Assembly: GCF_011769985.2 (NCBI RefSeq)
Contig: NZ_CP039734.2
Location: forward strand, 1,922,001 to 1,986,000
Reading direction: 5' to 3'
DNA length: 64,000 nt
Source of the DNA: Sulfurospirillum diekertiae
GTDB lineage: Bacteria > Campylobacterota > Campylobacteria > Campylobacterales > Sulfurospirillaceae
Below the pieces are notes generated by a model, which saw only the letters and a program-made list of their open reading frames with translations, was not told the origin of the DNA and searched no databases. The translations under genes were made by a program, and so were the position numbers. Numbering within the stretch: the first letter of the stretch is position 1; the number at the start of each line of letters is the position of its first letter. Below are positions 36,557 through 44,998 of this stretch, piece after piece.

Positions 36557-38386
36557 ATGCAAAAAAAGCTTTCTTTGATTATTGTTGGAACGATTTTTAT
36601 CTCATTTATGCTATTAATGGTTATATCAGCACTTTCTATCCGCAATTTAGGAATCAAGAATGCTGAAGAAAAAGCACAAATTATTGCCAATTTAGTGCAA
36701 GATGGACTGAGTGCTCATATGCTTAGCGGCACAATGGCTCAAAGAGAATTTTTTCTCAAAAAAATCAGTACGGCAAAAGGTGTCGATGCTCTCTGGGTCG
36801 TACGCAGTAACTCGGTCATCAATCAATTTGGCAAAGGATTTAGCAACGAAGTAGCACGCGACAGTATTGATGAAGAAGCTTTAAACAGTGCTACCGTGCA
36901 TAAACAAATTATCGAAGACTCCGGCAATGTCAAATTACGCGTCACAACGCCTTATATCGCAACCGAGCATGGTACGCCCAACTGTATGCAATGCCACCAA
37001 ACCAAAGAAGGGGAAGTGCTAGGCTCTATTAGTATCGTCTTTGATATTACCGAAGCACGTACGAATGGCATTTTGAATGCTTTGATGATTTTAGGCTTTT
37101 CAATTGTGATCATGCTGTTGGTCTTTTTGATCATCAATAGGTCTATGCGCCCTTTAATGGAAATTTTCCATTCCATTACGTTTGTTATGAACAAAGCACA
37201 AGAGGGTGAATACGTCAGGCGTGTACGCTGTTCAAGTCAAGAAAAAGAGTACCAAAATGTAAAATTTGGTATCAACTCTTTATTGGATAAACTGGAAGGG
37301 ACACTTACGGATATTGAGATGACCGTCAAGAAATTTTTGGCACTCTCACCTAATCACCAACCTGATCTTTTGTTAGAAACTCAAAGCATTGTCCATGAAC
37401 TCTCAGACATCTATCAATTTAAACGTACGATCGAATTTGACGAAGATAAAGAACAAGTCTATCATCGTATCGGTTCTATTTTGCAACACGATATTGGACT
37501 GAAAGATTTTGTACTCATCGAATCAGGGAAAAATGACATTCACCCCAATATTGTCTTTGATGCTTCCTCTCAAAAGCGTTCGATTAATTTAAATTGTCGC
37601 GCATTACGCACCAAACAGACCGTTACATCCGATCAATTTCGTGATATCTGTGGATTGTGCAACACCTCTGCATCCCACTTGTGTATTCCTTATTTGATTA
37701 GCAGTGATTTAGAATTGCTTTTAAGTATCTGGGAACGAACGCCTGAAGAGCTGACCCACACCAAAACTCTGCTTCCAAAAATACAAAATTACATTGATGC
37801 CGCACGTCCAGAATTGGTCAGTAAAAACTTGACGGAAATTTTAAAAGTCTCTTCTACTACCGATGCTTTGACAGAGCTTTATAACCGCAAATACCTTGAT
37901 GAATACATCGAAAAAGCGCTTTCCCAAGCGAAACGCAATGGCATTATCTATGGTATTCTCATGATTGACATTGACTGGTTTAAGATGGTCAATGATACTT
38001 ATGGACATGATATTGGAGATCGCGCGATAAAAGCCCTTTCACAAGCACTCAAAGCCAATATTCGTGAATCCGATACAGCTTTTCGCTTTGGTGGTGAAGA
38101 ATTTTTGGTTTTACTGTATGAATGCGAAGATGCGATGGTCATGCAAATTGCAGAAAAGATACGCCTTGCCTTTGAGAAAATGCCTATTCAGTCCAATACG
38201 AGTGCTACATTTTACAAAACACTGAGTGTAGGGGCATCTATCTTTCCTAAAGATTCTGATTCACTCTGGAAGTGTATTAAATTTGCAGATATTGCGCTTT
38301 ACAATGCAAAAGATAGTGGTCGCAATTGTTGTAAACGTTTTGATCCAAGTATGATTGAAACCAAAGAACTTAGAAACGACTTTTAA
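36557..38386 (+). CDS. Diguanylate cyclase with periplasmic c-type heme sensor
   Basis: The 609-aa protein has an N-terminal transmembrane helix (~8-28), a periplasmic domain with one heme-c motif C143-M-Q-C146-H147, a second helix (~175-197), a HAMP-like region, a middle GAF-like part with Cys-rich ICGLCNTSASHLC, and a C-terminal GGDEF domain with an intact active site (GGEEF, 515-519). The periplasmic part resembles Tll0287-like heme domains. It would make c-di-GMP in response to redox or gas. ATG 36557 is preferred (AAGGA six bases ahead); GTG 36554 is also possible. Confidence 0.88.
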   Translation: MQKKLSLIIVGTIFISFMLLMVISALSIRNLGIKNAEEKAQIIANLVQDGLSAHMLSGTMAQREFFLKKISTAKGVDALWVVRSNSVINQFGKGFSNEVARDSIDEEALNSATVHKQIIEDSGNVKLRVTTPYIATEHGTPNCMQCHQTKEGEVLGSISIVFDITEARTNGILNALMILGFSIVIMLLVFLIINRSMRPLMEIFHSITFVMNKAQEGEYVRRVRCSSQEKEYQNVKFGINSLLDKLEGTLTDIEMTVKKFLALSPNHQPDLLLETQSIVHELSDIYQFKRTIEFDEDKEQVYHRIGSILQHDIGLKDFVLIESGKNDIHPNIVFDASSQKRSINLNCRALRTKQTVTSDQFRDICGLCNTSASHLCIPYLISSDLELLLSIWERTPEELTHTKTLLPKIQNYIDAARPELVSKNLTEILKVSSTTDALTELYNRKYLDEYIEKALSQAKRNGIIYGILMIDIDWFKMVNDTYGHDIGDRAIKALSQALKANIRESDTAFRFGGEEFLVLLYECEDAMVMQIAEKIRLAFEKMPIQSNTSATFYKTLSVGASIFPKDSDSLWKCIKFADIALYNAKDSGRNCCKRFDPSMIETKELRNDF

Positions 38387-38394
38387 AGGTACGT

Positions 38395-39267
38395 ATGAAA
38401 TTTTACCGCGTCTATGTCGAGCTCACCAATATCTGTGGGCTCGCATGCAGTTTTTGCCCTCCTAAAACACTTCCAACACACAGCATGTCACTTCTTTTTT
38501 TTGAACACGTGCTGGATGAATTAAAGCCTTACACCAAAGAGATAGCCTACCATATGGGCGGTGATGCACTCACACTTTCCAATTTAGAAGCCTATTTGGA
38601 TATGACATGTAAAAAGAATTTTAAGGTCATGCTGACAACCAGCGGCTATTATTTGAGTAAGCATAATCTTCAAACACTTTTACATCCTGCCATCAAACAG
38701 ATCAATATCTCGCTCAATAGTTACAATAAAAACAGTATGCCACTCTCTTTTGAAGCCTATATGGAACCTATTATCAAACTCTGTGCGCTTAAATTAGAGC
38801 ATAGCCCAAACCTTTTCATCAATCTGCGTTTATGGAATAGGAACGAAACTCATAGTGAAGAAACATTTAATGAAAAGATCTTTACCTACCTCGAAAAAGT
38901 CTTTCACACACCTTTACATGTAAAGACACTTTATGAGCAAAAACCTCGCTCCATCCGCTTAAGTGAAAAAATACGCCTTCACTTTGACGACTATTTTGAA
39001 TGGCCTAGCCTTCAGTCCAGCCACCAGAGTGATGGAACCTGCCAAGGGCTTCGTTCCCATTTTGGCATTCTCAGCAATGGGAAAGTCGTGCCGTGCTGTC
39101 TTGATAAGGATGGCGTCATGGAACTGGGAGATTTACATGTAAACGCACTGAGTGAGATTCTCAATACTCCACGCACCAAAGCGATTATTGAAGGGTTTAA
39201 ACACGACAAAGCCGTAGAAAGTTTATGCCAAAAATGCACCTATAAAAACCGTTTTAAGGAAAACTAA
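38395..39267 (+). CDS. Radical SAM protein with SPASM-like C-terminus
   Basis: The 290-aa protein has the radical SAM motif C14-GLA-C18-SF-C21. Extra cysteines near the end (VPCCLDKD; LCQKCTY) could bind an auxiliary cluster, as in SPASM/twitch proteins. MGGDALTLSN and LNSYNKN are typical of the fold. Substrate unknown. It follows the cyclase by 8 bp and its stop overlaps the HIT gene start (TAATG). Two perfect TTTACATGTAAA palindromes lie in the gene (38913, 39132; Leu-His-Val-Lys/Asn). Confidence 0.85.
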   Translation: MKFYRVYVELTNICGLACSFCPPKTLPTHSMSLLFFEHVLDELKPYTKEIAYHMGGDALTLSNLEAYLDMTCKKNFKVMLTTSGYYLSKHNLQTLLHPAIKQINISLNSYNKNSMPLSFEAYMEPIIKLCALKLEHSPNLFINLRLWNRNETHSEETFNEKIFTYLEKVFHTPLHVKTLYEQKPRSIRLSEKIRLHFDDYFEWPSLQSSHQSDGTCQGLRSHFGILSNGKVVPCCLDKDGVMELGDLHVNALSEILNTPRTKAIIEGFKHDKAVESLCQKCTYKNRFKEN

Positions 39268-39638
39268 TGTCACAAAAACTTTACGAAAATGACTATTTTT
39301 ATATCGAAAAAGAGAATGCCCTTATCCCTTGGGTTAAAATCTTTACCCAAAAACCCTACAAAGAGCTAAGCGATTGTGATCCAATGACTCAAGAAGTTCT
39401 CTTAAAAGCAATGCTCGTTGTGGAAGAGACCATGCGTTTTTATTACAATCCCAAAAAAATAAATATTGCGATGTTTGGTAACTATGTTCCACATCTGCAC
39501 ATACACGTTATGGCACGTTTTGAGGAAGATTCACACTTTCCTGAATCCATGTGGGGCATCAAACAACGTGAATCCAATCTTCATCTACCAAGTTTTGATA
39601 ATTTTGTTACTATTTTGCACGATAAATTACGTAGTTGA
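39267..39638 (+). CDS. HIT-family nucleotide-binding protein
   Basis: The 123-aa protein carries the histidine triad HLHIHVMARF at about residue 72. HIT proteins hydrolyse nucleotide phosphoramidates or dinucleoside polyphosphates. Its ATG overlaps the stop of the radical SAM gene, so it is translated with it. Nothing else in the sequence points to a specific substrate. Confidence 0.88.
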   Translation: MSQKLYENDYFYIEKENALIPWVKIFTQKPYKELSDCDPMTQEVLLKAMLVVEETMRFYYNPKKINIAMFGNYVPHLHIHVMARFEEDSHFPESMWGIKQRESNLHLPSFDNFVTILHDKLRS

Positions 39639-39717
39639 CCCCATTTTTGGGCATAGTTTAATCTCTCTTTTGGTAATCTTTAGGATAAATTTAGAAAATA
39701 ATCATTAAAGATAACGA

Positions 39718-41034
39718 ATGAAAAAAGTGGTTCTTAGTCTCTGTTTTGTACTCTCAACGTATGCGCTTAGCGCTAATTTACACTACTCCCTCATCAAAAA
39801 GGAGAGTGGCAAAGAAGGAAGCACCCTTCTCATTGTAGGTGGAATTCATGGCGATGAACCTGGAGGCTACTTTGCACCGATGCTTCTGTCCAGATATTAT
39901 AAAATAGAAAGCGGCACTCTTTGGATCGTTCCAAACCTTAACTTTGATAGTATTGTCAAAAACTCTCGTGGTATCAACGGCGATATGAACCGTAAATTTG
40001 CCAAAATTGAAACCAAAGACAAAGATTTTGACACGGTTACAGAGATCAAAAAGCTTATTTTAAACCCTAAAGTAGATTTGACCTTAAACCTACACGATGG
40101 ACAAGGTTTTTACCGCGAACATCAAATTGATAAGAACTTTAACCCAAAAGCATGGGGACAAGCAACCATTATTGATCAACAACAAATCCCCAATGCAAAG
40201 TATGGCAATCTTGCCGATATCGCAACCAAAGTGAACCAAGAGACAAATGTTGGACTCATCGAAGATGTGCATGAATTTAATGTCAAAAACACCAATACCA
40301 AAACGCAAGACAAGGCGATGCAACAAAGCCTAACGTATTTTTCTATCACCAATAACAAGCCAGCTTTTGCGATTGAAACCAGTAAAAATATTACGAACCT
40401 TTCACAAAAAGTTTTTTATCAACTCAAAACGATTGAAAAATTTATGAATGTCATGAACATCAAATATTCACGCTCGTTTGATCTGACAGAAGAAAACATC
40501 AAGAAACTTCTTCATGATGAGGGAATTATAGAGATTCCTCCAACCAAAATCATGTTAGATCTCTCCACACTTAAACCTTATATCAAATTTTTTCCTATGA
40601 ATAAAGACAAACTTGTCTATACAAGCAATAACCCACTAATAGCGGTTATCAAAGAAAAAGATGAATACAAGATCATGAATGGCAATATGCTGGTTTCAAC
40701 ACTTAAACCTGATTTTATTGAATTTGAACACTCTTTAAATGACGTTAGTTTGATTATTGATGGCAAAAAAACAACAGCTAAAATTGGCTCTTTGATTAGC
40801 GCTAAAAACAGTTTCCAAGTCGACCCTATTAACGGATATCGTATTAACATCATCGGTTTTTCAAAACCGGGCGTTGTAAGTGAAGGTGGTATCAAGGTTG
40901 AACCAAAAGATTTTATCAAAACGTATGCGATTGATAAAGATGAAACCACTTACATGGTACACTATTACAAAGATAAAAAGTTTTGCGGTATGGTGAATAT
41001 CAAATTCGAAGATGAGAAAAAAAGTAAGAAATAA
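39718..41034 (+). CDS. pgp1: Csd4/Pgp1-like peptidoglycan carboxypeptidase (M14/M99)
   Basis: A signal peptide (MKKVVLSLCFVLSTYALS) precedes a zinc carboxypeptidase domain: GGIHGDEPGGYFA (HxxE ligands), GINGDMNRKF and LNLHDGQGFY, then a C-terminal beta-rich extension typical of M99. The length of 438 aa equals that of H. pylori Csd4. These DL-carboxypeptidases trim tripeptide stems to dipeptides and are needed for helical cell shape, as expected for a spiral organism. Periplasmic. It is a single gene with its own upstream region. Confidence 0.88.
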   Translation: MKKVVLSLCFVLSTYALSANLHYSLIKKESGKEGSTLLIVGGIHGDEPGGYFAPMLLSRYYKIESGTLWIVPNLNFDSIVKNSRGINGDMNRKFAKIETKDKDFDTVTEIKKLILNPKVDLTLNLHDGQGFYREHQIDKNFNPKAWGQATIIDQQQIPNAKYGNLADIATKVNQETNVGLIEDVHEFNVKNTNTKTQDKAMQQSLTYFSITNNKPAFAIETSKNITNLSQKVFYQLKTIEKFMNVMNIKYSRSFDLTEENIKKLLHDEGIIEIPPTKIMLDLSTLKPYIKFFPMNKDKLVYTSNNPLIAVIKEKDEYKIMNGNMLVSTLKPDFIEFEHSLNDVSLIIDGKKTTAKIGSLISAKNSFQVDPINGYRINIIGFSKPGVVSEGGIKVEPKDFIKTYAIDKDETTYMVHYYKDKKFCGMVNIKFEDEKKSKK

Positions 41035-41106
41035 CGTTTCCCCTCAATGAGAAAAATTTCCCAGCTCAAATGAGCAAGCCTTGTGACACTCTCGTGGGAA
41101 AGTAAA

Positions 41107-41128
41107 CCACCATTGTGCACAATGGTGG
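41107..41128. promoter_or_regulatory. Perfect 22-bp palindrome upstream of EAL-HDOD gene
   Basis: CCACCATTGTG and CACAATGGTGG form an uninterrupted inverted repeat centred on GTGCAC. No T run follows, so an operator is more likely than a terminator. It sits about 15 bp before the -35 of the predicted promoter. Confidence 0.6.
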
Positions 41129-41137
41129 TAGATGCAA

Positions 41138-41170
41138 ACACATTGACACTGTCATGTGTTATTCTAAAAT
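41138..41170 (+). promoter_or_regulatory. Sigma-70 promoter with overlapping inverted repeat
   Basis: TTGACA (41143-41148) and TAAAAT (41165-41170) are spaced 16 bp. The -35 lies inside a second imperfect palindrome, ACACATTGACACTGTCATGTGT (41138-41159; read as two half-sites), so a repressor could block it. It would drive the EAL-HDOD gene at 41212. Confidence 0.55.
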
Positions 41171-41211
41171 GAGTTCATCAAAGAACTTTCTTAAAGATTA
41201 AGGAGCATTGT

Positions 41212-42441
41212 GTGAGCACTTACGTGGGTAGACAACCTATTTTTGATAAAGAAGGTGTGTGCTTTGGGTATGAGCTCTTGTACCGTTCATGTGATCAGAA
41301 TAATATAGCGACGTTTCAAGATAGCGCTAAAGCAACAGCACGTGTAATGGTCAACATGGTTCACAATATTGGTCTTGCGCCTATTATTGGACAAAAAGTA
41401 GGTTATATCAATGTTGATGAGACGATGCTCTTTAGTGATGCTATTTTACTTCTCCCTAAAGAACATTTTGGCTTTGAGATTCTAGAACATACACAAGTCT
41501 CCCCAGCCTTATTTGAACGTGTGAAGCATTTAAATAGCCTTGGGTATCGTTTTTCGCTAGATGATTTTGATTGCAGCGATGCCATGATCAACGCTTATAC
41601 GCCACTTTTCCCTTATATTGAAATCATCAAAGTCGATATCCAAGCGATTGGTCTTCCCAATCTTAAAGCCTCTATTGATAAACTTAAAACACACATTCCT
41701 CTCCTTGCAGAAAAAATAGAAACGCATGAAGAGTATGAAGCCTGCCGTAAACTTAACTTTCATTTGTTTCAAGGGTATTTTTTTGAGAAACCTGTTATTT
41801 TAAGCGGCAAACAAATTGAGCCGCTAACCGCCAATGCCTTAAGATTGATGAACTGTATTCAAGGGAATAATGATGTTGCTTACATCACAGAAAAGTTTGA
41901 AACATGTCCTGATCTTGTGTATAACCTTTTACGTCATGTCAATTCGGGTGCTTATCATTTCAAAAATAAAATTACATCCATTAAACAGATGATCTTACTT
42001 TTAGGACCTCAAAAAATTCTTTCATGGTTAGGACTTTTTTTATACGGTGCACCCCAAAATCACCCCTTTGGAATAGAAATTTTCAACAATGCAAAATTTA
42101 GAGCTAAAGCGATGGAAGAACTTGCCCTTACCTGTAAAAAAGCCGAACTTGCAAACAAAGCTTTTTTAACGGGGAGTCTTTCATTAATAGATACGTATTT
42201 GAATATTTCCATGCTAGAATTTCTCAATCATGTCAATCTCGATGATGAAATTAAAACAGCCCTTCTCTTTCATGAGGGATTTTTAGGTGAACTACTGTTT
42301 ATCGCAACAGAAATGAACCATTCAAGTGATACGGATGCGACTATTTCTGCACTTAAACATTACCCTTGTTTTAAGACAGATCAATTGTATAATGCTTGCA
42401 CCAATGCAACTCTTTTTGTCGAAAATACAGAACACGAATAA
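41212..42441 (+). CDS. EAL-HDOD signalling protein
   Basis: The 409-aa protein starts at GTG 41212 with AGGAG six bases ahead. Residues ~1-200 are an EAL-like domain (VGRQPIFDKEGVCFGYELLYR). The catalytic signature is altered (YELLYR in place of EAL plus cofactors), so it may bind rather than cleave c-di-GMP. An HDOD domain follows (~200-405; NLLRHVNSGAYHF). Such YuxH-type proteins regulate motility and adaptation. A palindrome-flanked promoter precedes it. Confidence 0.88.
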   Translation: MSTYVGRQPIFDKEGVCFGYELLYRSCDQNNIATFQDSAKATARVMVNMVHNIGLAPIIGQKVGYINVDETMLFSDAILLLPKEHFGFEILEHTQVSPALFERVKHLNSLGYRFSLDDFDCSDAMINAYTPLFPYIEIIKVDIQAIGLPNLKASIDKLKTHIPLLAEKIETHEEYEACRKLNFHLFQGYFFEKPVILSGKQIEPLTANALRLMNCIQGNNDVAYITEKFETCPDLVYNLLRHVNSGAYHFKNKITSIKQMILLLGPQKILSWLGLFLYGAPQNHPFGIEIFNNAKFRAKAMEELALTCKKAELANKAFLTGSLSLIDTYLNISMLEFLNHVNLDDEIKTALLFHEGFLGELLFIATEMNHSSDTDATISALKHYPCFKTDQLYNACTNATLFVENTEHE

Positions 42442-42457
42442 AACATAAGGAATGAAT

Positions 42458-42703
42458 ATGAATATTGTCATCTACTACTGTACACGCTGAGGATATATGC
42501 CAAGAGCTTTCCGTGTGAAAGATGAAATTTTAAGTGCCTATCCAAATGCCAAAACAACCCTTTCACCAAAAATAGGCGGATTTTTCGATGTTGTCGTTGA
42601 CGACATTGTTATTTTTTCCAAAACGGAAAAAATTGGTACACCCATAGAGCGCTTTCCTGAAGTGGGAGAGATAGTTTCACTGCTTCAAAAAGCAGGTTAT
42701 TAG
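42458..42703 (+). CDS. Rdx-family (SelW-like) selenoprotein with CxxU
   Basis: From ATG 42458 (AAGGA six bases ahead) the frame reads MNIVIYYCTR then TGA (42488-42490), then GYMPRAFRVKDEILSAYP and on to TAG 42703. With TGA read as selenocysteine, the 81-aa protein has a Cys8-x-x-Sec11 motif at the start of a thioredoxin-like fold, exactly where Rdx/SelW proteins carry CxxU or CxxC. A hairpin suited to a SECIS follows. Likely a small thiol oxidoreductase. Annotation pipelines would call only residues 14-81 from ATG 42497. Confidence 0.85.
42488..42521 (+). promoter_or_regulatory. UGA Sec codon and bacterial SECIS hairpin
   Basis: CTTTC (42507-42511) pairs perfectly with GAAAG (42517-42521) around the loop CGTGT. 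The loop lies about 22 nt after the TGA and has a G-U pair of bases, as in the SelB-binding loop of bacterial SECIS elements. The stem is short (5 bp), as seen by eye; a longer lower stem is possible but not obvious. Confidence 0.65.
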
Positions 42704-42746
42704 CCTTTACATGTAAAGGCATTGATACTTTTTTTAAAGGTTTTAA

Positions 42747-44306
42747 ATGGGCTATATTACGACCCTTTTTGTTCGATTTGCCTATTTTTTAGATGCATCC
42801 ATACGCTACCATCGTGCAAAAGAATTTTGCAGGACACTTTTGGAGTCACAACACTCTAAACTCAAATTTTACTTTGATATTTTCATGGTTTTACTGGTTG
42901 TTTTCAGTGTTCTTTTCCTTCTGTATGAGGTAAAACATCCTGATGGACTACCCTATTTAGATGCTTTTGTACAATTTTCTTTAATTGTTTTTGTCATCGA
43001 ATATCTTCTACGCTTTTGGATTTATTCAGATAGTCATAAGCTCTTTTTAGAGGCATATGATCATGCAACAAACAATGACATCCCTTTCTCTCTAAGACGT
43101 GCACTTTTTATCATCATTAAGAAAAAACTAGACTATATTTTTTCACCTCTTGCGATTATTGATCTTTTAGCGATTTTACCAAGCTATCGCCCTCTTCGTT
43201 TTTTAAGAATTTTTCTTCTTTTTAGAATTTTTAAGCTCTTTCGTTATGCCAGAAGTATGAAAACCTTTACGGAGATCATTACGGAAAAAAAGTTTGAACT
43301 CTTTACCTTAGCGATCTTTGCAAGCTTTGTTATCTTTACGGGAAGCTCTGCTATTTATATTTTTGAGACACATCAAAATCCAAAAATAAACACCCTTTTT
43401 GATGCTATTTATTGGGCAATCGTAACCATGGGTACGGTTGGATATGGTGACATTGTTCCCGTCACGACAGAAGGTATGGTTGTTTCCATGCTTCTTATTA
43501 TCTTTGGTGTTGCGATTATTGCGTTTTTGACGTCTATTATCGTTTCATCGTTTCAAAGTAAGCTTATTGAGCTGAAAGAGAGCCGTACCTTTGCCGATGT
43601 CGATAAATTGGAAAACTACATTGTTATCTGCGGATACGGACGTGTGGGAGAAGTGGTCGCCAAAATGCTCCACGAAGATGGCTACAATCTAGTCATTATC
43701 GATAATGATCCATCCAAAATTAAATTGGCACAACAAAGAGGACTTATTGGCATTGTTGCAGATGCCTCTAAAAGTAAAATACTCGGTGCTCTAGGTGTTG
43801 GTAAGCGGGCAGCACAAATCATTTGCGCAACCAATAGCGATGAACTGAATGTCTTTATCACCCTCACCGCGCGAAGCCTCAGTAAACAGATTATTATCAT
43901 CGCACGCGTCATTAAAAATACCCATAAGAAGAAATACTTTTTAGCAGGTGCCAATTACGCTTTTGGTGCCGATGAAACCATAGGATTAATGGGGGCGCAA
44001 TATATTGATCAACCGATCTCTTATGCAGCCCTTGAAGAGATGCTCACAGAGAATACTGGCGTTATTTTTGATATCATCTCCATTCATGAACATTCCTGCT
44101 TTACCAATAAAACGATTGAAGTACTCTCACTTCATGAAAAAAGGCTACTTCTTTTTGGTATTTTACGTAAAGACGAGAGCGTCCCTTTTCATTTTAATCC
44201 ATCGAACGATTTTGTACTTAAAGATCATGACATGCTCATCATCATGGGGAGAAAACACCACATCAATATCCTACGCAAACTCAATGATAAAAGGAGTGTT
44301 CTATGA
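42747..44306 (+). CDS. Voltage-sensor-type K+ channel with RCK domain
   Basis: The 519-aa protein has six predicted transmembrane helices. An S4-like helix carries regularly spaced arginines (RPLRFLRIFLLFRIFKLFR), and the pore has the K+ filter TMGTVGYGDIVPVT with G232-Y-G-D235. A cytoplasmic TrkA-N/RCK domain (VICGYGRVGEVVAKML) and a TrkA-C region follow. It would be a ligand-gated potassium channel. AAAGG precedes ATG 42747. Its stop overlaps the start of the soluble TrkA-like gene by four bases. Confidence 0.9.
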   Translation: MGYITTLFVRFAYFLDASIRYHRAKEFCRTLLESQHSKLKFYFDIFMVLLVVFSVLFLLYEVKHPDGLPYLDAFVQFSLIVFVIEYLLRFWIYSDSHKLFLEAYDHATNNDIPFSLRRALFIIIKKKLDYIFSPLAIIDLLAILPSYRPLRFLRIFLLFRIFKLFRYARSMKTFTEIITEKKFELFTLAIFASFVIFTGSSAIYIFETHQNPKINTLFDAIYWAIVTMGTVGYGDIVPVTTEGMVVSMLLIIFGVAIIAFLTSIIVSSFQSKLIELKESRTFADVDKLENYIVICGYGRVGEVVAKMLHEDGYNLVIIDNDPSKIKLAQQRGLIGIVADASKSKILGALGVGKRAAQIICATNSDELNVFITLTARSLSKQIIIIARVIKNTHKKKYFLAGANYAFGADETIGLMGAQYIDQPISYAALEEMLTENTGVIFDIISIHEHSCFTNKTIEVLSLHEKRLLLFGILRKDESVPFHFNPSNDFVLKDHDMLIIMGRKHHINILRKLNDKRSVL

Positions 44307-44998
44307 ATGATAGTAAAATTCTCCTTTTTGGTTTTACACGTTCCGCTATCGAGATAGGAACAAGGCTTAAAGCACAAGGTTATACTTTTACCTATATTGA
44401 CAACGATCCAACATTGTTACCAAGGGCAAAAAAACTTGGATGCAATCTTTTAATACTCGACTACAGCGATGATGAAACACTTGTGACTCTGGGGATTGGA
44501 GAAGATGTCAAATTCGTCTTTACCCTTTTTGAAGAAGACGTTCAAAATGTTTTTTTAACACTTTCAATTCGCTCCCTTGATCCAAAAGTTGAAATTATTG
44601 CAACAACTCACACTAAAGATGCCATTCATAAACTTGAAATTGCAGGAGCAAGTACCGTTTTAGATCCCTATCAAATGTGCGGTAAAAGAATCTATAAACT
44701 GATTACCCAACCTGAAGTCATGCAGGTGCTTGATGAAACTATTTTTGGAACAGAAGACATTAATATGGAGCAGATTACTATTACGGCTCACTCTACTTTA
44801 AACGGTATCATGCTCAAAGAGTGCTATCCAACACAGAAGTACAACATGCTTTTAGTGGGAATTCATGATAAAGAGCTCAAAAAAGAGTTTATTTTTATCA
44901 CGGAAGGACACGACCATAAACTTGATTCTGGTGATATTTTAGTTGTTATCGGGCAGAGTGCTGAGATTGAGCGCTTTAAGATGGATTATCAGCTATAA
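44303..44998 (+). CDS. TrkA-like NAD-binding regulatory protein
   Basis: The 231-aa soluble protein has an N-terminal Rossmann RCK domain (LLFGFTRSAIEIGTRL; TYIDNDPTLL) and a C-terminal TrkA-C domain (LKECYPTQKYNMLLVG). It lacks membrane helices. Its 4-bp overlap with the channel gene argues that it is a regulatory partner of that channel. It converges with the AEC transporter gene with a 6-bp overlap of stops. Confidence 0.88.
   Translation: MNDSKILLFGFTRSAIEIGTRLKAQGYTFTYIDNDPTLLPRAKKLGCNLLILDYSDDETLVTLGIGEDVKFVFTLFEEDVQNVFLTLSIRSLDPKVEIIATTHTKDAIHKLEIAGASTVLDPYQMCGKRIYKLITQPEVMQVLDETIFGTEDINMEQITITAHSTLNGIMLKECYPTQKYNMLLVGIHDKELKKEFIFITEGHDHKLDSGDILVVIGQSAEIERFKMDYQL

Noticed and set aside
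41040-41106. Terminator after the carboxypeptidase gene
   Set aside because: Short GC patches exist, but I found no stable stem followed by a T run before the 41107 palindrome.
42497-42703. A 68-aa gene starting at the ATG after the TGA
   Set aside because: No ribosome site precedes this ATG, while the upstream ATG has one, and the longer reading restores the CxxU redox motif.
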